Program-made: the position numbers and the translations under genes
Part shown: positions 34,127-42,136 of the stretch, in pieces
Layout: the number at the start of each line of letters is the position of its first letter
How positions within the stretch are numbered: the stretch's first letter is position 1
Origin: ZAX-1 sp046533095
Lineage (GTDB): Bacteria; Bacillota; Clostridia; Lachnospirales; Lachnospiraceae
NCBI GenBank assembly: GCA_046533095.1
Contig: JAJQRA010000004.1
Coordinates: 62,001-126,000 of the forward strand
Length of the DNA stretch: 64,000 nucleotides
Reading direction: 5' to 3'
The notes under the pieces: generated by a model
What the model saw: only the letters and a program-made list of their open reading frames with translations
What the model was told of the DNA's origin: nothing
Database searches by the model: none

Positions 34127-35788
34127 TTATACCAATTCGCCTATTGCGGCTGCCAGTAAATCTATTTCTTCCGCTGTGTTATAAAATGCCAATGAAGGGC
34201 GAACGGTGCCTTCATATCCAAAATGGCGCAGCACCGGCTGTGCGCAATGATGTCCGGCACGTACTGCAATTCCACGGTTGCTTAAGTGCTTTCCAACTTC
34301 TTCTAGGGTATAGCCGTCCAGAACAAAAGATAGTACACTTGCCTTATGCGTCGCTGTTCCTACGAGAGTTAGCCCCGGTATGCTTTTCAGCTTTTGTATC
34401 CCATATTCAAGTAATTGGTGTTCATATGCACTGATGTTTTCCATGCCAATCGCAGACACATAGTCAATTGCCGCGCCTAGCCCTACGGCATCTGCAATAT
34501 TGCCTGTTCCGGCTTCAAATTTCATTGGCGCTTTTTGATATATCGTCCTTTCAAATGTAACATCGGCAATCATGTTTCCACCGCCCTGATAGGGTTTTGC
34601 CTCTTCGAGCACATCGCTTTTCCCATATACCACCCCTATTCCGGTTGGTCCAAAAATTTTATGCCCGGAAAAGACAAAGAAATCGGCATCTAGCGCAGAT
34701 ACGTTAATTGGCATATGCGATACCGACTGCGCACCGTCTACACAGACACGGACTCCGCAGGCGTGGGCAATCCCAACCATTTCCTGCGTGGGCGTAACCG
34801 TACCTAAAGCATTAGAAACTTGTGCAATAGAGACAAATTTTGTCTTTCGGTTAAAAAGCTTTGCATATTCCGGTAGAATAATCTGCCCGGTTTCATCGAT
34901 CGGAGCTACACGAAGTACTGCACCGGTTTCTTGTGCAATTAATTGCCATGGTACAATATTAGCATGATGTTCCAAAATGGTCAGGATAATTTCATCGCCC
35001 GGATGTAAAAATTGTTTCACATAAGCGTGGGCAACTAAATTAAGGCCTTCTGTCGTACCACGTGCAAAAACAAGATTGTCCTTTGACGGAGCACCAATAA
35101 ATGTGGCAATTTTGTCGCGGGCCGCTTCATAGGCATCTGTAGAACGAGCCGCCAACGTATGCGCTCCCCTGTGTACATTGGAATTTTCATGCTCGTAATA
35201 ATAGGATATGCGGTCAATGACTTGCCTCGGTCGTTGTGTCGTGGCAGCATTGTCAAGCCACACAAGGTTGTGCCCTTCCACGCGCTCCGAAAGAATCGGA
35301 AAATCCGCACGTATTTTTTCTAAAGATACATTGCCGACATATGCAGGCGTGGAGTTTTGTGCATGGAAAACATTCCCGGTATATATGGCACTTTCTTTTT
35401 GCCCATAAAGATTTCCGGCATATGGAACATTCCCTGCATATGGAACATTCCCTGCATATGGAACATTCCCTGCATATGGAATGTTTTCAGCATATGGAAT
35501 ATGCCCGGCATACGCTAAGTTTTCTTTTTGCCCATAAGAAGTGTTCCTAGTATAGGATGCGGGATTTTCCATCTGCCCATAGGGGGCATTTGGGACATAT
35601 GCAGGATTTATGGTGTTTACATCCGGAGCATCACTGACGGAATGCACCGTCGGACGATACGCCGGTTCAGGCTCTTTCGCCAGTGCAAATTCCGGAAAGT
35701 ATTTCGACGCAAGCGCATAGATTGCCTGGCTGCTTGGCGCTCCATACAGTTCCGGTTCCTCCTGTATGTGATACCTATTGGTAGTCAT
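34127..35788 (-). CDS. Type II cysteine desulfurase with disordered N-terminal cargo domain
   Basis: 553 residues from ATG 35788; a longer frame begins at 35815 inside the encapsulin gene. The C-terminal ~400 residues are a SufS-type PLP enzyme: LDNAATTQRP, EHHANIVPWQ (cofactor His), FSGHKIFGPTGIGV (PLP Lys) and the catalytic cysteine in RAGHHCAQPVLRHFG. It removes sulfur from cysteine as a persulfide, leaving alanine. The first ~155 residues are Pro/Tyr/Asn-rich and probably disordered, with a short hydrophobic helix AIYALASKYFPE (~22-33) and YAGNVP repeats (~97-126). Desulfurases paired with Family 2A encapsulins carry just such an extension, which directs loading into the shell. It overlaps the shell gene by 14 bp, implying translational coupling. 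Confidence 0.93.
   Translation of the reverse strand: MTTNRYHIQEEPELYGAPSSQAIYALASKYFPEFALAKEPEPAYRPTVHSVSDAPDVNTINPAYVPNAPYGQMENPASYTRNTSYGQKENLAYAGHIPYAENIPYAGNVPYAGNVPYAGNVPYAGNLYGQKESAIYTGNVFHAQNSTPAYVGNVSLEKIRADFPILSERVEGHNLVWLDNAATTQRPRQVIDRISYYYEHENSNVHRGAHTLAARSTDAYEAARDKIATFIGAPSKDNLVFARGTTEGLNLVAHAYVKQFLHPGDEIILTILEHHANIVPWQLIAQETGAVLRVAPIDETGQIILPEYAKLFNRKTKFVSIAQVSNALGTVTPTQEMVGIAHACGVRVCVDGAQSVSHMPINVSALDADFFVFSGHKIFGPTGIGVVYGKSDVLEEAKPYQGGGNMIADVTFERTIYQKAPMKFEAGTGNIADAVGLGAAIDYVSAIGMENISAYEHQLLEYGIQKLKSIPGLTLVGTATHKASVLSFVLDGYTLEEVGKHLSNRGIAVRAGHHCAQPVLRHFGYEGTVRPSLAFYNTAEEIDLLAAAIGELV
35418..35507 (-). repeat. Five 18-bp repeats in the cargo domain
   Basis: Units beginning GCATATGGAACATTCCCT start at 35418, 35436 and 35454 (identical), then diverged at 35472 and 35490. 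They encode the YAGNVP hexapeptide series in the disordered region of the desulfurase. Confidence 0.9.
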
Positions 35789-36734
35789 AATACTCACCAA
35801 CCTCAACGTCCTCAAGTACCGCTATGGCATCGTCTGCCAAAATAGCGGCTGAGCAATAAAGGGAAAGCAAATAGGAGGCTACGCCTTGGTCGTTGATACC
35901 ACGGAAACGTACAGCCAGCCCTCTGCCCTGCTCTCCGGGTAAGCCAGCTTGAAACAGTCCGACAACGCCACGCTTGCTCTCGCCGCTCCTTACCAACAGA
36001 ATATTGGTTTTCCCGGATTTTCCCTTTGGATTTTTCAAACCATCTACAAATAGCTTATCCGTTGGAATAATCGGGATACCTCTCCATGCGATAAAAGTAC
36101 CACCTGCAACAGAAACGGTTACTGGGGGAACGCCACGACGTGTGCATTCACGTTCAAAAGCCGCGATCGCACGTGGGTGCGCTAAAAAGAAAGAGGGGTC
36201 TTTCCAAACTTTTGTGATCAATTCATCTAGGTCGTCTGGTGTTGGCCGTCCGGCTCTTGTTTGGATACGGTTGGAATCTGCAACATTCTTTAACAGACCA
36301 TAATCATCGTTGTTAATCAGTTGGCTTTCCTGACGCTCCCTTAAGCTTTCAATCGCTAAATTTACTTGTTCTTCGGTTTGATTATACGGTGCGCTATACA
36401 CATCCGTTATTTTTGTATCCACGTTTAGTATGGTGGATATGGAATTGAGTTCGTATTCCCTTGGTTTTGTCTGATATTCAATATAGCCCTGCGGAATCTC
36501 GGTTTTTTTAGGATCTTGGCTGCACAATACGTCTAACGGCGTATCGCCCTCTACTACCTTATTGACACGATAGATACCAGCCTCAAGACCTTTAAATTCC
36601 AAAAATTGTGTAATCCATCTTGGGGTGATTGCACCAAATTGCGGCGCTGTCTTTGTAACATTTGTCAGTTGATAAGCCGCCTCACGTCCTAATGCGTTTG
36701 GTATTGCTCCTTTTGTTGCTTCTTTTTCTGCCAT
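35775..36734 (-). CDS. srpI: Family 2A encapsulin shell protein
   Basis: 319 residues from ATG 36734, after GAGGGAA; an ATG at 36749 is weaker. The sequence (N-terminal ALGREAAYQLTNVTKTAPQF, then TPRWITQFLEFKGLEAGIYRVN, then a C-terminal RFRGINDQGVASYLLSLYCS) has the composition, length and layout of SrpI-type Family 2A encapsulins. These have the HK97 phage-capsid fold and self-assemble into icosahedral nanocompartments. It is upstream of and overlapping the desulfurase with the expected cargo extension, the diagnostic arrangement for this family. Known members are linked to sulfur starvation and sulfur storage. A predicted promoter and palindrome precede it. Confidence 0.92.
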   Translation of the reverse strand: MAEKEATKGAIPNALGREAAYQLTNVTKTAPQFGAITPRWITQFLEFKGLEAGIYRVNKVVEGDTPLDVLCSQDPKKTEIPQGYIEYQTKPREYELNSISTILNVDTKITDVYSAPYNQTEEQVNLAIESLRERQESQLINNDDYGLLKNVADSNRIQTRAGRPTPDDLDELITKVWKDPSFFLAHPRAIAAFERECTRRGVPPVTVSVAGGTFIAWRGIPIIPTDKLFVDGLKNPKGKSGKTNILLVRSGESKRGVVGLFQAGLPGEQGRGLAVRFRGINDQGVASYLLSLYCSAAILADDAIAVLEDVEVGEYYDYQ

Positions 36735-36810
36735 ATAAGTTTCCCTCAACTTTCTTTGGTCTCTATCCGACTTTGCGGATATGACGATAATAGATTAGAT
36801 GGTTGCCAAT

Positions 36811-36863
36811 CTAGTATCATAATACAAAAAACTGCAAGTTTCCTAATTATATTATGATACTAG
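36811..36863. promoter_or_regulatory. 14-bp inverted repeat in the encapsulin promoter
   Basis: CTAGTATCATAATA (36811-36824) is perfectly complementary to TATTATGATACTAG (36850-36863) with a 25-nt loop. It lies in the spacer before the encapsulin gene and one arm sits between the predicted -35 and -10, so it may be an operator or a leader hairpin. Confidence 0.65.
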
Positions 36864-36874
36864 ACTGCAGCCAA
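36846..36874 (-). promoter_or_regulatory. Predicted promoter of the encapsulin-desulfurase unit
   Basis: On the minus strand TTGGCT (36874-36869) and TATAAT (36851-36846) are 17 bp apart, about 110 bp before the encapsulin ATG. It suggests that the shell and cargo can be expressed apart from the upstream cysteine genes. Confidence 0.5.
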
Positions 36875-36888
36875 TCCGGTTTTGTACA

Positions 36889-38055
36889 CTAGTACTGTGG
36901 TAAACTTGTATCTACATCTCTTGCCCATGCGTTGACGCCATCTTGTAGATTAAACAACTTTCCTTTGTATCCCGCCTCCTGCAATGCTCGTATCGCAAAG
37001 ATACTCCTTTGTCCGATTTTACATAAAAATACGGAATCGATACTTGGGTCGAACTCGTCTATCCGCCTTGTCATTTGACCAAGCGGGATCGCTTTTGCTC
37101 CGGGAAATTTTACGATTGCCCGCTCGTGAGGTTCGCGTATATCAATGAGCTGTAATGGATCGCCTCTGTCTATCCGCTCTTTTAATTCGAGGGCGGTTAA
37201 CGTATCTACCGGCTGTTCGTCCTGCGATTTCTTCAGTCCACAAAACTGCTCGTAGTCGATAAGTTTGTGAATAGTTGGGTTCTTCCCACAAATTGGGCAT
37301 GCCGGATCCTTTTCTAATTTTAGTTCACGAAATTTCATGCGCCATGCGTCAAACAGCAAGAGTCGTCCGGTAAGGCCGTTTCCCCCACCCGTTATAAGCT
37401 TTATCACCTCTAAGGCCTGTATCGTCCCTACAATACCAGGCAATACACCGACTACGCCGCCTTCTGCGCAGGATGGAACAAGTCCGGGTGGTGGCGGGGC
37501 AGGATAAAGGCATCGGTAGCAGGGTCCCTTTTTTGCATAAAAGACACTTGCCTGCCCTTCAAATTGAAAAATAGAACCATATACATTTGGTTTGCCAAGC
37601 AGTACACATGCATCATTTACCAGATAACGCGTTTGGTAATTGTCTGTTCCATCTGCTACTACATCATAGTCTTTTATGATATCAAGTGCATTTTCACTCG
37701 TCAGCATGGTGTTATAGGTAATGACCTCGACTTCGGGGTTTAGCCCCTTGATTCGGTCTTTCGCAGATGCAACTTTCGGGCGGTCAATGTCCTTGGTGCT
37801 ATGGATGATTTGACGCTGCAAATTGGAGGCTTCTACAAAGTCAAAATCTACAATGCCAAGCGTTCCTACCCCTGCCGCTGCTAAATAAAGTGCAAGCGGA
37901 GCGCCTAGGCCGCCGGTTCCAACAATCAATACTTTCGAAGCTTTTAGGCGCTTTTGCCCTTCGATGCCGATTTCAGGGAGGAGCAGGTGACGGCTATACC
38001 GCGCTATTTCACTGTTTGAAAGATCGCTTAAGCGTTCCTCTTCGATCATGCTCAT
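36889..38055 (-). CDS. E1-like sulfur-carrier adenylyltransferase/sulfurtransferase (MoeB-rhodanese, MoeZ-like)
   Basis: 388 residues. The N-terminal E1 domain (~15-250) has the ATP loop VGTGGLGAPLALYL and a SCAEGGVVGVLPG loop. Two CxxC pairs (CYRCLYP, CPICGK) suit a structural zinc. A C-terminal rhodanese domain (~285-385) has the active-site loop FLCKIGQRS. It would adenylate the C-terminal glycine of the sulfur carrier and pass sulfur to form a thiocarboxylate. Its ATG overlaps the carrier stop (ATGA), so the two are translated together; the ribosome site lies inside the carrier's last codons. Confidence 0.92.
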   Translation of the reverse strand: MSMIEEERLSDLSNSEIARYSRHLLLPEIGIEGQKRLKASKVLIVGTGGLGAPLALYLAAAGVGTLGIVDFDFVEASNLQRQIIHSTKDIDRPKVASAKDRIKGLNPEVEVITYNTMLTSENALDIIKDYDVVADGTDNYQTRYLVNDACVLLGKPNVYGSIFQFEGQASVFYAKKGPCYRCLYPAPPPPGLVPSCAEGGVVGVLPGIVGTIQALEVIKLITGGGNGLTGRLLLFDAWRMKFRELKLEKDPACPICGKNPTIHKLIDYEQFCGLKKSQDEQPVDTLTALELKERIDRGDPLQLIDIREPHERAIVKFPGAKAIPLGQMTRRIDEFDPSIDSVFLCKIGQRSIFAIRALQEAGYKGKLFNLQDGVNAWARDVDTSLPQY

Positions 38056-38348
38056 AATGCGAATGCCCCTCCAAAGCCTCCGGCAATGGCCGGAACTAGC
38101 ATCACTGTATCGCCATCGGCTACAGGTGTCTCTATGCCATTTAAATTTTTAATGTTGGTTTCGCCCAGATATACGTTAATAAACGAGCGAAGTGTAGCAT
38201 TTTCGTCATACAAATGCTGGTGTATGTCCGGATACTCCTTCGAAAAAGACTCGATTACCTCGCCAATTGTGGTTCCCTGTGCCTCTACTTCGGACTTGCC
38301 ATCTGTAAAAGCCCGCAAGGCGGTTGGGATGATTAGGGTGATTGCCAT
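38052..38348 (-). CDS. Ubiquitin-like sulfur carrier (MoaD/ThiS/CysO family)
   Basis: 98 residues. Beta-grasp carrier pattern: N-terminal ITLIIPTALRAFTDGKSEVE, middle SFINVYLGETNI, C-terminal DGDTVMLVPAIAGG. Active carriers must end in Gly-Gly, but here seven residues (FGGAFAL) follow G90-G91. An immature precursor that needs trimming is the likely explanation, and a JAMM peptidase is two genes away. The tail codons also supply the Shine-Dalgarno (GGAGGGG) for the next gene. It is probably a cysteine-pathway carrier rather than a molybdopterin one, because of its neighbours. Confidence 0.88.
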   Translation of the reverse strand: MAITLIIPTALRAFTDGKSEVEAQGTTIGEVIESFSKEYPDIHQHLYDENATLRSFINVYLGETNIKNLNGIETPVADGDTVMLVPAIAGGFGGAFAL

Positions 38349-38409
38349 AAAATACTTCCTCCTTTTTTCTCAAGTACAATTCAGTGCTACATAACATAAA
38401 TATTCATTT

Positions 38410-38550
38410 ATTTGATCGCTAAGTTGAATCTTAAACGATAGCCATTTGGTGACTATTCCATAACTGCTATGGTTTCCTCTATTTGATCGCTATGTTAGAT
38501 CTTAAATGATAGCCATTTGGTGACTATTCCATAACTGCTATGGTTTCCTC
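38410..38550. repeat. 71-bp tandem duplication at the 3' end of the JAMM gene
   Basis: Copy A 38410-38480 and copy B 38481-38550 share GATAGCCATTTGGTGACTAT and CCATAACTGCTATGGTTTCC blocks. Copy B contains the last codons and stop of the JAMM peptidase gene; copy A is a downstream duplicate. Confidence 0.9.
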
Positions 38551-38952
38551 CAAAAATTTCAGACGATCTTTTGAAAGCTCCCAACTATGAAAAGCCAGTG
38601 CCTTTCCATTTGAAACTTCAAGGATTGGATAGGCGTAAAAAGGAAGGGCATATTCGCGGTCATATTCGGAAGGCTTAGCGGGATGATCGGGATGTGAATG
38701 GTAGAAACCCAGCACTTCCATGCCCTGTTTGCGCGCCTTTTGCTCTGCTTTCATAAAATCGTCCGGCTCAATGCGAAAACGATGATACTGCTCTTCTTGC
38801 TCCCGCGCATTTATAATCGGGATCAGCTCCTCTATCCTGCGAACGTTGTCTTTCTCTAATTCGCCAAGTAAAATGCCACAGCATTCATTTGGATATGCTT
38901 TTTCACCCTCTGCGCGTATCGCAGATTCTGTATCTTTTGAAAGTTTAATCAT
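38524..38952 (-). CDS. JAMM/Mov34 metallopeptidase (Mec-like)
   Basis: 142 residues from ATG 38952, whose ATGA overlaps the cysteine synthase stop. The zinc site is complete: E23 (in NECCGILLG), then H85, H87 and D98 in HSHPDHPAKPSEYD. In the mycobacterial CysO pathway Mec cuts cysteine off the carrier; related JAMM enzymes (QbsD, HcyD) trim residues after Gly-Gly on carrier precursors. Both jobs fit here, given the carrier's seven-residue tail. The 3' end is duplicated downstream. Confidence 0.92.
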   Translation of the reverse strand: MIKLSKDTESAIRAEGEKAYPNECCGILLGELEKDNVRRIEELIPIINAREQEEQYHRFRIEPDDFMKAEQKARKQGMEVLGFYHSHPDHPAKPSEYDREYALPFYAYPILEVSNGKALAFHSWELSKDRLKFLEETIAVME

Positions 38953-39857
38953 ATCCCAGCACCCCCATCCCAAAATTCATCAGACATATACCGTGACCCT
39001 CCATCACACAAGATCGTAACAACTACGGAGCCTTTTGGGAGTGTCTTTGCAAGCGTCAGTGCCGCAAGTACATTTGCACCGGAACTTACACCCACAAACA
39101 GGCCTTCTTCGCGCGCTAATCTGCGTGCCATTTCATATGCCCCACTCGTGCTTACGGTTACAATGTTATCTGCAATATCCGGGTTATAAATACCGGGCTG
39201 TATGGTAGAAGCCATATGTTTTGTGCCCTCAATTCCGTGAAGGGGCGAATCCGGCTGTACAATAATGGCTTGTATCTCGCTGTTATAGTCCTTTAAGCGC
39301 CGCGATGTACCCATAAATGTTCCAGAGGTACCGGTACTGGCAATAAAGTGCGTAACTGTATGGTTTGTCTGCTCCCAAATTTCAACACCGGTCGTATCAT
39401 AGTGTGCCTTTGGATTGGCTGGATTGCTATACTGATTGGGATAAAAATACTTCTCCGGATGCGCGTTTGCCTCTTTTTGTGCTGCAAGGAATGCACCATC
39501 GGAGCCTTCTAGCGGACTCGTTTCCACAATCTGCGCACCGAACGAACGCATCATCCTTTTTCGCTCAATGCTCGTGTTTTGCGGAATATATAGGATAACG
39601 GAATAATCAAGCACTGCGCCAAGCATAGCGTACGCAATTCCCGTATTGCCACTTGTTGCATCCAGCACTGTTTTATCTTTCGTCAAAAGGCCTTTGTCTA
39701 TTCCATCTACCAGCATAGCCCTTGCCGCCCTGTCCTTTACAGAACCGCTTAAATTATAAAACTCCGCTTTTGCCAAAAGCGTGACGCCAGAAACGCCGGA
39801 GGCGATCTTGTCCAGTCTGATAAGTGGCGTATTGCCAATCAAATCCAGTATACACAT
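38949..39857 (-). CDS. cysK: Cysteine synthase (CysK/CysM family)
   Basis: 302 residues from ATG 39857, which follows AAGGAGG; an upstream in-frame ATG at 39893 has no such site. Fold-type II PLP enzyme: K41 in NLSGSVKDRA binds PLP, ATSGNTG is the substrate loop, and STGTSGTFMG the phosphate loop. It may use a carrier thiocarboxylate as sulfur donor instead of free sulfide, because JAMM, carrier and activating enzyme follow it. Whether it takes O-phosphoserine or O-acetylserine cannot be told from the sequence. A clear promoter lies upstream. Confidence 0.92.
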   Translation of the reverse strand: MCILDLIGNTPLIRLDKIASGVSGVTLLAKAEFYNLSGSVKDRAARAMLVDGIDKGLLTKDKTVLDATSGNTGIAYAMLGAVLDYSVILYIPQNTSIERKRMMRSFGAQIVETSPLEGSDGAFLAAQKEANAHPEKYFYPNQYSNPANPKAHYDTTGVEIWEQTNHTVTHFIASTGTSGTFMGTSRRLKDYNSEIQAIIVQPDSPLHGIEGTKHMASTIQPGIYNPDIADNIVTVSTSGAYEMARRLAREEGLFVGVSSGANVLAALTLAKTLPKGSVVVTILCDGGSRYMSDEFWDGGAGI

Positions 39858-39903
39858 TTTATTTTGCCTCCTTGCCGATCTTTCGTAGTACATTCATTGT
39901 TTT

Positions 39904-39938
39904 CATATTAAACATACCAAAAAGATATGTTTAGTATG
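39904..39938. promoter_or_regulatory. 13-bp inverted repeat in the cysteine operon leader
   Basis: CATATTAAACATA (39904-39916) pairs with TATGTTTAGTATG (39926-39938) at 12 of 13 positions. It lies just downstream of the predicted promoter and before the cysK ribosome site, a position fitting an operator for a cysteine or sulfur regulator. Confidence 0.55.
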
Positions 39939-39954
39939 CTTTCTGCTTCCTGTT

Positions 39955-39984
39955 ATTATATTACACAATACCTAGCTATGTCAA
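39955..39984 (-). promoter_or_regulatory. Predicted strong promoter of the cysteine operon
   Basis: Minus-strand TTGACA (39984-39979) and TATAAT (39960-39955), both perfect consensus hexamers, 18 bp apart. It would drive cysK-JAMM-carrier-MoeB. Confidence 0.75.
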
Positions 39985-41537
39985 TTAAATTTTTTTGTCT
40001 GCGCCAATTCTACAATACGTTCTACCAGGCTATCTACAGTTGCCTCTTTCGCAATCGCAGTTTTCATCCCAAGCGCCTCTGCCTCTGCTCTTGTATGCCT
40101 GCCGATGCAGACTGCTTTTAGCAGCGTGTAGTCTAAATCTTTCGTCGTTTCTGCAAATCCCCTTACGGTAGATGCGCTTGTAAAGACAACGATTGAAACT
40201 TTGCCGGATTTTATTTCTTCTTTCTGGTCAATCAACAGGCTTTGGGGTTCATATATCGTATCATAGATTGGCAAATCGGTGATCGTTACGGATTTGCGTC
40301 TTTTTATTTCTTCGATGATTTGGGGATTTCCGGTTTTTGCTCTTGGAATCAATAGTTTATCCGCATCTTTACAGATTGTACCAAGCATAATGCCTAGTTC
40401 CCGCCCATCATATTGTGCCGGCATCAGGTCTACATGCAACCCCCGTTTTTCGACCTCTTTTTTTGCTCCCGGACCAATCACCGCTATCTTTGCATCACCG
40501 ATGCAGCGAATATCCGCTCGTTGTTCCTTTAACGCGTCAAAAAAGATATTCACGCCGCTCGGAGATGTAAATACGATATATTGGTAATCTGATAAATGCT
40601 GTATTTCTTCTTTCAACTGTTTATTTTGAAGAATTGGCTTTGTTTTAATGGTCGGCAGTTCCAGCACCTGTGCACCTAATTCCCGCAGTTTTGTAGCGAT
40701 TGGGAAAATCCGCTCTTTTGGGCTTGTCACAATAATTTTATTTCCAAACAGGGGCAGTTTCTCATACCAGCTAAATTCATCTGCATAGGCACATGCGGTC
40801 CCTACGACAAGGATGGCCGGATTCTGCATGCCTTGCTTTTTTACTTCATCGGCCAAGGCGTCTATGGTAGAAACTACTTTTTTCTGTCCGGCAGTTGTCC
40901 CTTGCTGTAATACAGCGGCAGGCATGTTCGGACTCATGCCCCCCTTCATCAGGCCTTGACAGATAGAAGCTAGTGCTGATATGCCCATTAAAAATACAAG
41001 TGTGCCCTTGGTGCGGACTAAAGCTTCAAAATCTATGAAACAATCTGCATGATCCATATTTTGTGTGCAGCCCTTTAAATCAGTATCCCTATTTCCTGCA
41101 ATAATATGCAAGGAAGACATGCAATCCTTATGTATTACGGGAATTCCGTTATATGCCGGTACGGAAATTGCCGACGTAACACCCGGGACAATTTCAAACG
41201 GAATATGATGTTTCACGAGGCATAAAAGCTCTTCATCACCTCTGTCAAACAGCAATGGATCCCCACCTTTTAGGTGTACCACCCGTTTCCCCTCCTGCAC
41301 TTCTTTTAACAAGACTTGATTTATCTGCTCCTGCCGCTCTTGTGGCATGGTATGGCCGCCCATGTATTTCTCCACCTCAATGCATTTTGCATTTTCCGGT
41401 ATTAAAGACAAGATATCCTGCCCTACCAAATGATCGTATAGCACTACTTGTGCTTGTTCCAGCAATTCTTTCCCCCTTATAGTAAAAAGACCAATATTGG
41501 AAGGTCCCGCACCCACTAGCCAAACTTTTCCTGTCAT
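39981..41537 (-). CDS. cobA: Uroporphyrinogen-III C-methyltransferase / uroporphyrinogen-III synthase fusion
   Basis: 518 residues. The N-terminal ~250 residues are a SAM-dependent SUMT (VWLVGAGPSNIGLFTIRG, then VVHLKGGDPLLFDRG, then GNRDTD). The C-terminal ~260 are HemD (IIVTSPKERIF, YIVFTSPSGVNIFF, CIGRHTRAEAEALG). Together they close and then methylate the tetrapyrrole to give precorrin-2, feeding B12 and siroheme. The fusion is common in clostridia. It is the last gene of the cobalamin group here; hemABC are not in the window. Confidence 0.94.
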   Translation of the reverse strand: MTGKVWLVGAGPSNIGLFTIRGKELLEQAQVVLYDHLVGQDILSLIPENAKCIEVEKYMGGHTMPQERQEQINQVLLKEVQEGKRVVHLKGGDPLLFDRGDEELLCLVKHHIPFEIVPGVTSAISVPAYNGIPVIHKDCMSSLHIIAGNRDTDLKGCTQNMDHADCFIDFEALVRTKGTLVFLMGISALASICQGLMKGGMSPNMPAAVLQQGTTAGQKKVVSTIDALADEVKKQGMQNPAILVVGTACAYADEFSWYEKLPLFGNKIIVTSPKERIFPIATKLRELGAQVLELPTIKTKPILQNKQLKEEIQHLSDYQYIVFTSPSGVNIFFDALKEQRADIRCIGDAKIAVIGPGAKKEVEKRGLHVDLMPAQYDGRELGIMLGTICKDADKLLIPRAKTGNPQIIEEIKRRKSVTITDLPIYDTIYEPQSLLIDQKEEIKSGKVSIVVFTSASTVRGFAETTKDLDYTLLKAVCIGRHTRAEAEALGMKTAIAKEATVDSLVERIVELAQTKKFN

Positions 41538-41596
41538 TTTAATCCTCCCCTTCCCTTTTACCCTTCACTTTTACTTTCGTTCCATTTTTTCTATTT

Positions 41597-42136
41597 CTAA
41601 TTTTCAATCCCCTTTCTTGCCGGTATCCCTTGATCAAATGGATGTTTGACTTTAACGATTCTTGATACATAGTCTGCAAGTTCTACTAGTTCTTCTGCAG
41701 GATCCCTGCCTGTCATGACCACTTCCATTTCTTGTGGTTTGTTTTTTAAGAAAGATATCAAATCTTCTTGTTTAATCATGTTTAAATTATAGGAAGCAAT
41801 AATTTCATCTAGCACAATCAGTCTGCACTGCTCTTTGATCGCTGTTTCTATCACCTTTTTTAGATGATCCGTATAATACTGTGTCGCCTCTTCCTTTTGT
41901 TGTGGAGTCATGGCAAAGGTAAATCCAAAGCTTTTTTCACAAGGAATCAGATGTATGTTCTCAATCTGTTTTAAAACATTCAATTCACTGGATAAATTAT
42001 CCTTTAAAAACTGCGTATAGATGACTCGTTGCCCACTTCCCGCACAGCGGACAGACAATCCGACTCCTGCACTTGTTTTTCCTTTTCCATCCCCTTCATA
42101 AATGTGAATCAGTCCACCCGTATTTTTTTTATTCAT
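41597..42136 (-). CDS. cobO: Cob(I)yrinic acid a,c-diamide adenosyltransferase
   Basis: 179 residues from ATG 42136, preceded by GGGAGGAAAG. CobA/BtuR/CobO family: P-loop YEGDGKGKTSAG, then RVIYTQFLKD, then LIVLDEIIASYN. It adds the adenosyl ligand to Co(I) corrinoids. The 5' end with its ribosome site and start was duplicated 67 bp upstream, where the copy has decayed. Confidence 0.93.
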   Translation of the reverse strand: MNKKNTGGLIHIYEGDGKGKTSAGVGLSVRCAGSGQRVIYTQFLKDNLSSELNVLKQIENIHLIPCEKSFGFTFAMTPQQKEEATQYYTDHLKKVIETAIKEQCRLIVLDEIIASYNLNMIKQEDLISFLKNKPQEMEVVMTGRDPAEELVELADYVSRIVKVKHPFDQGIPARKGIEN

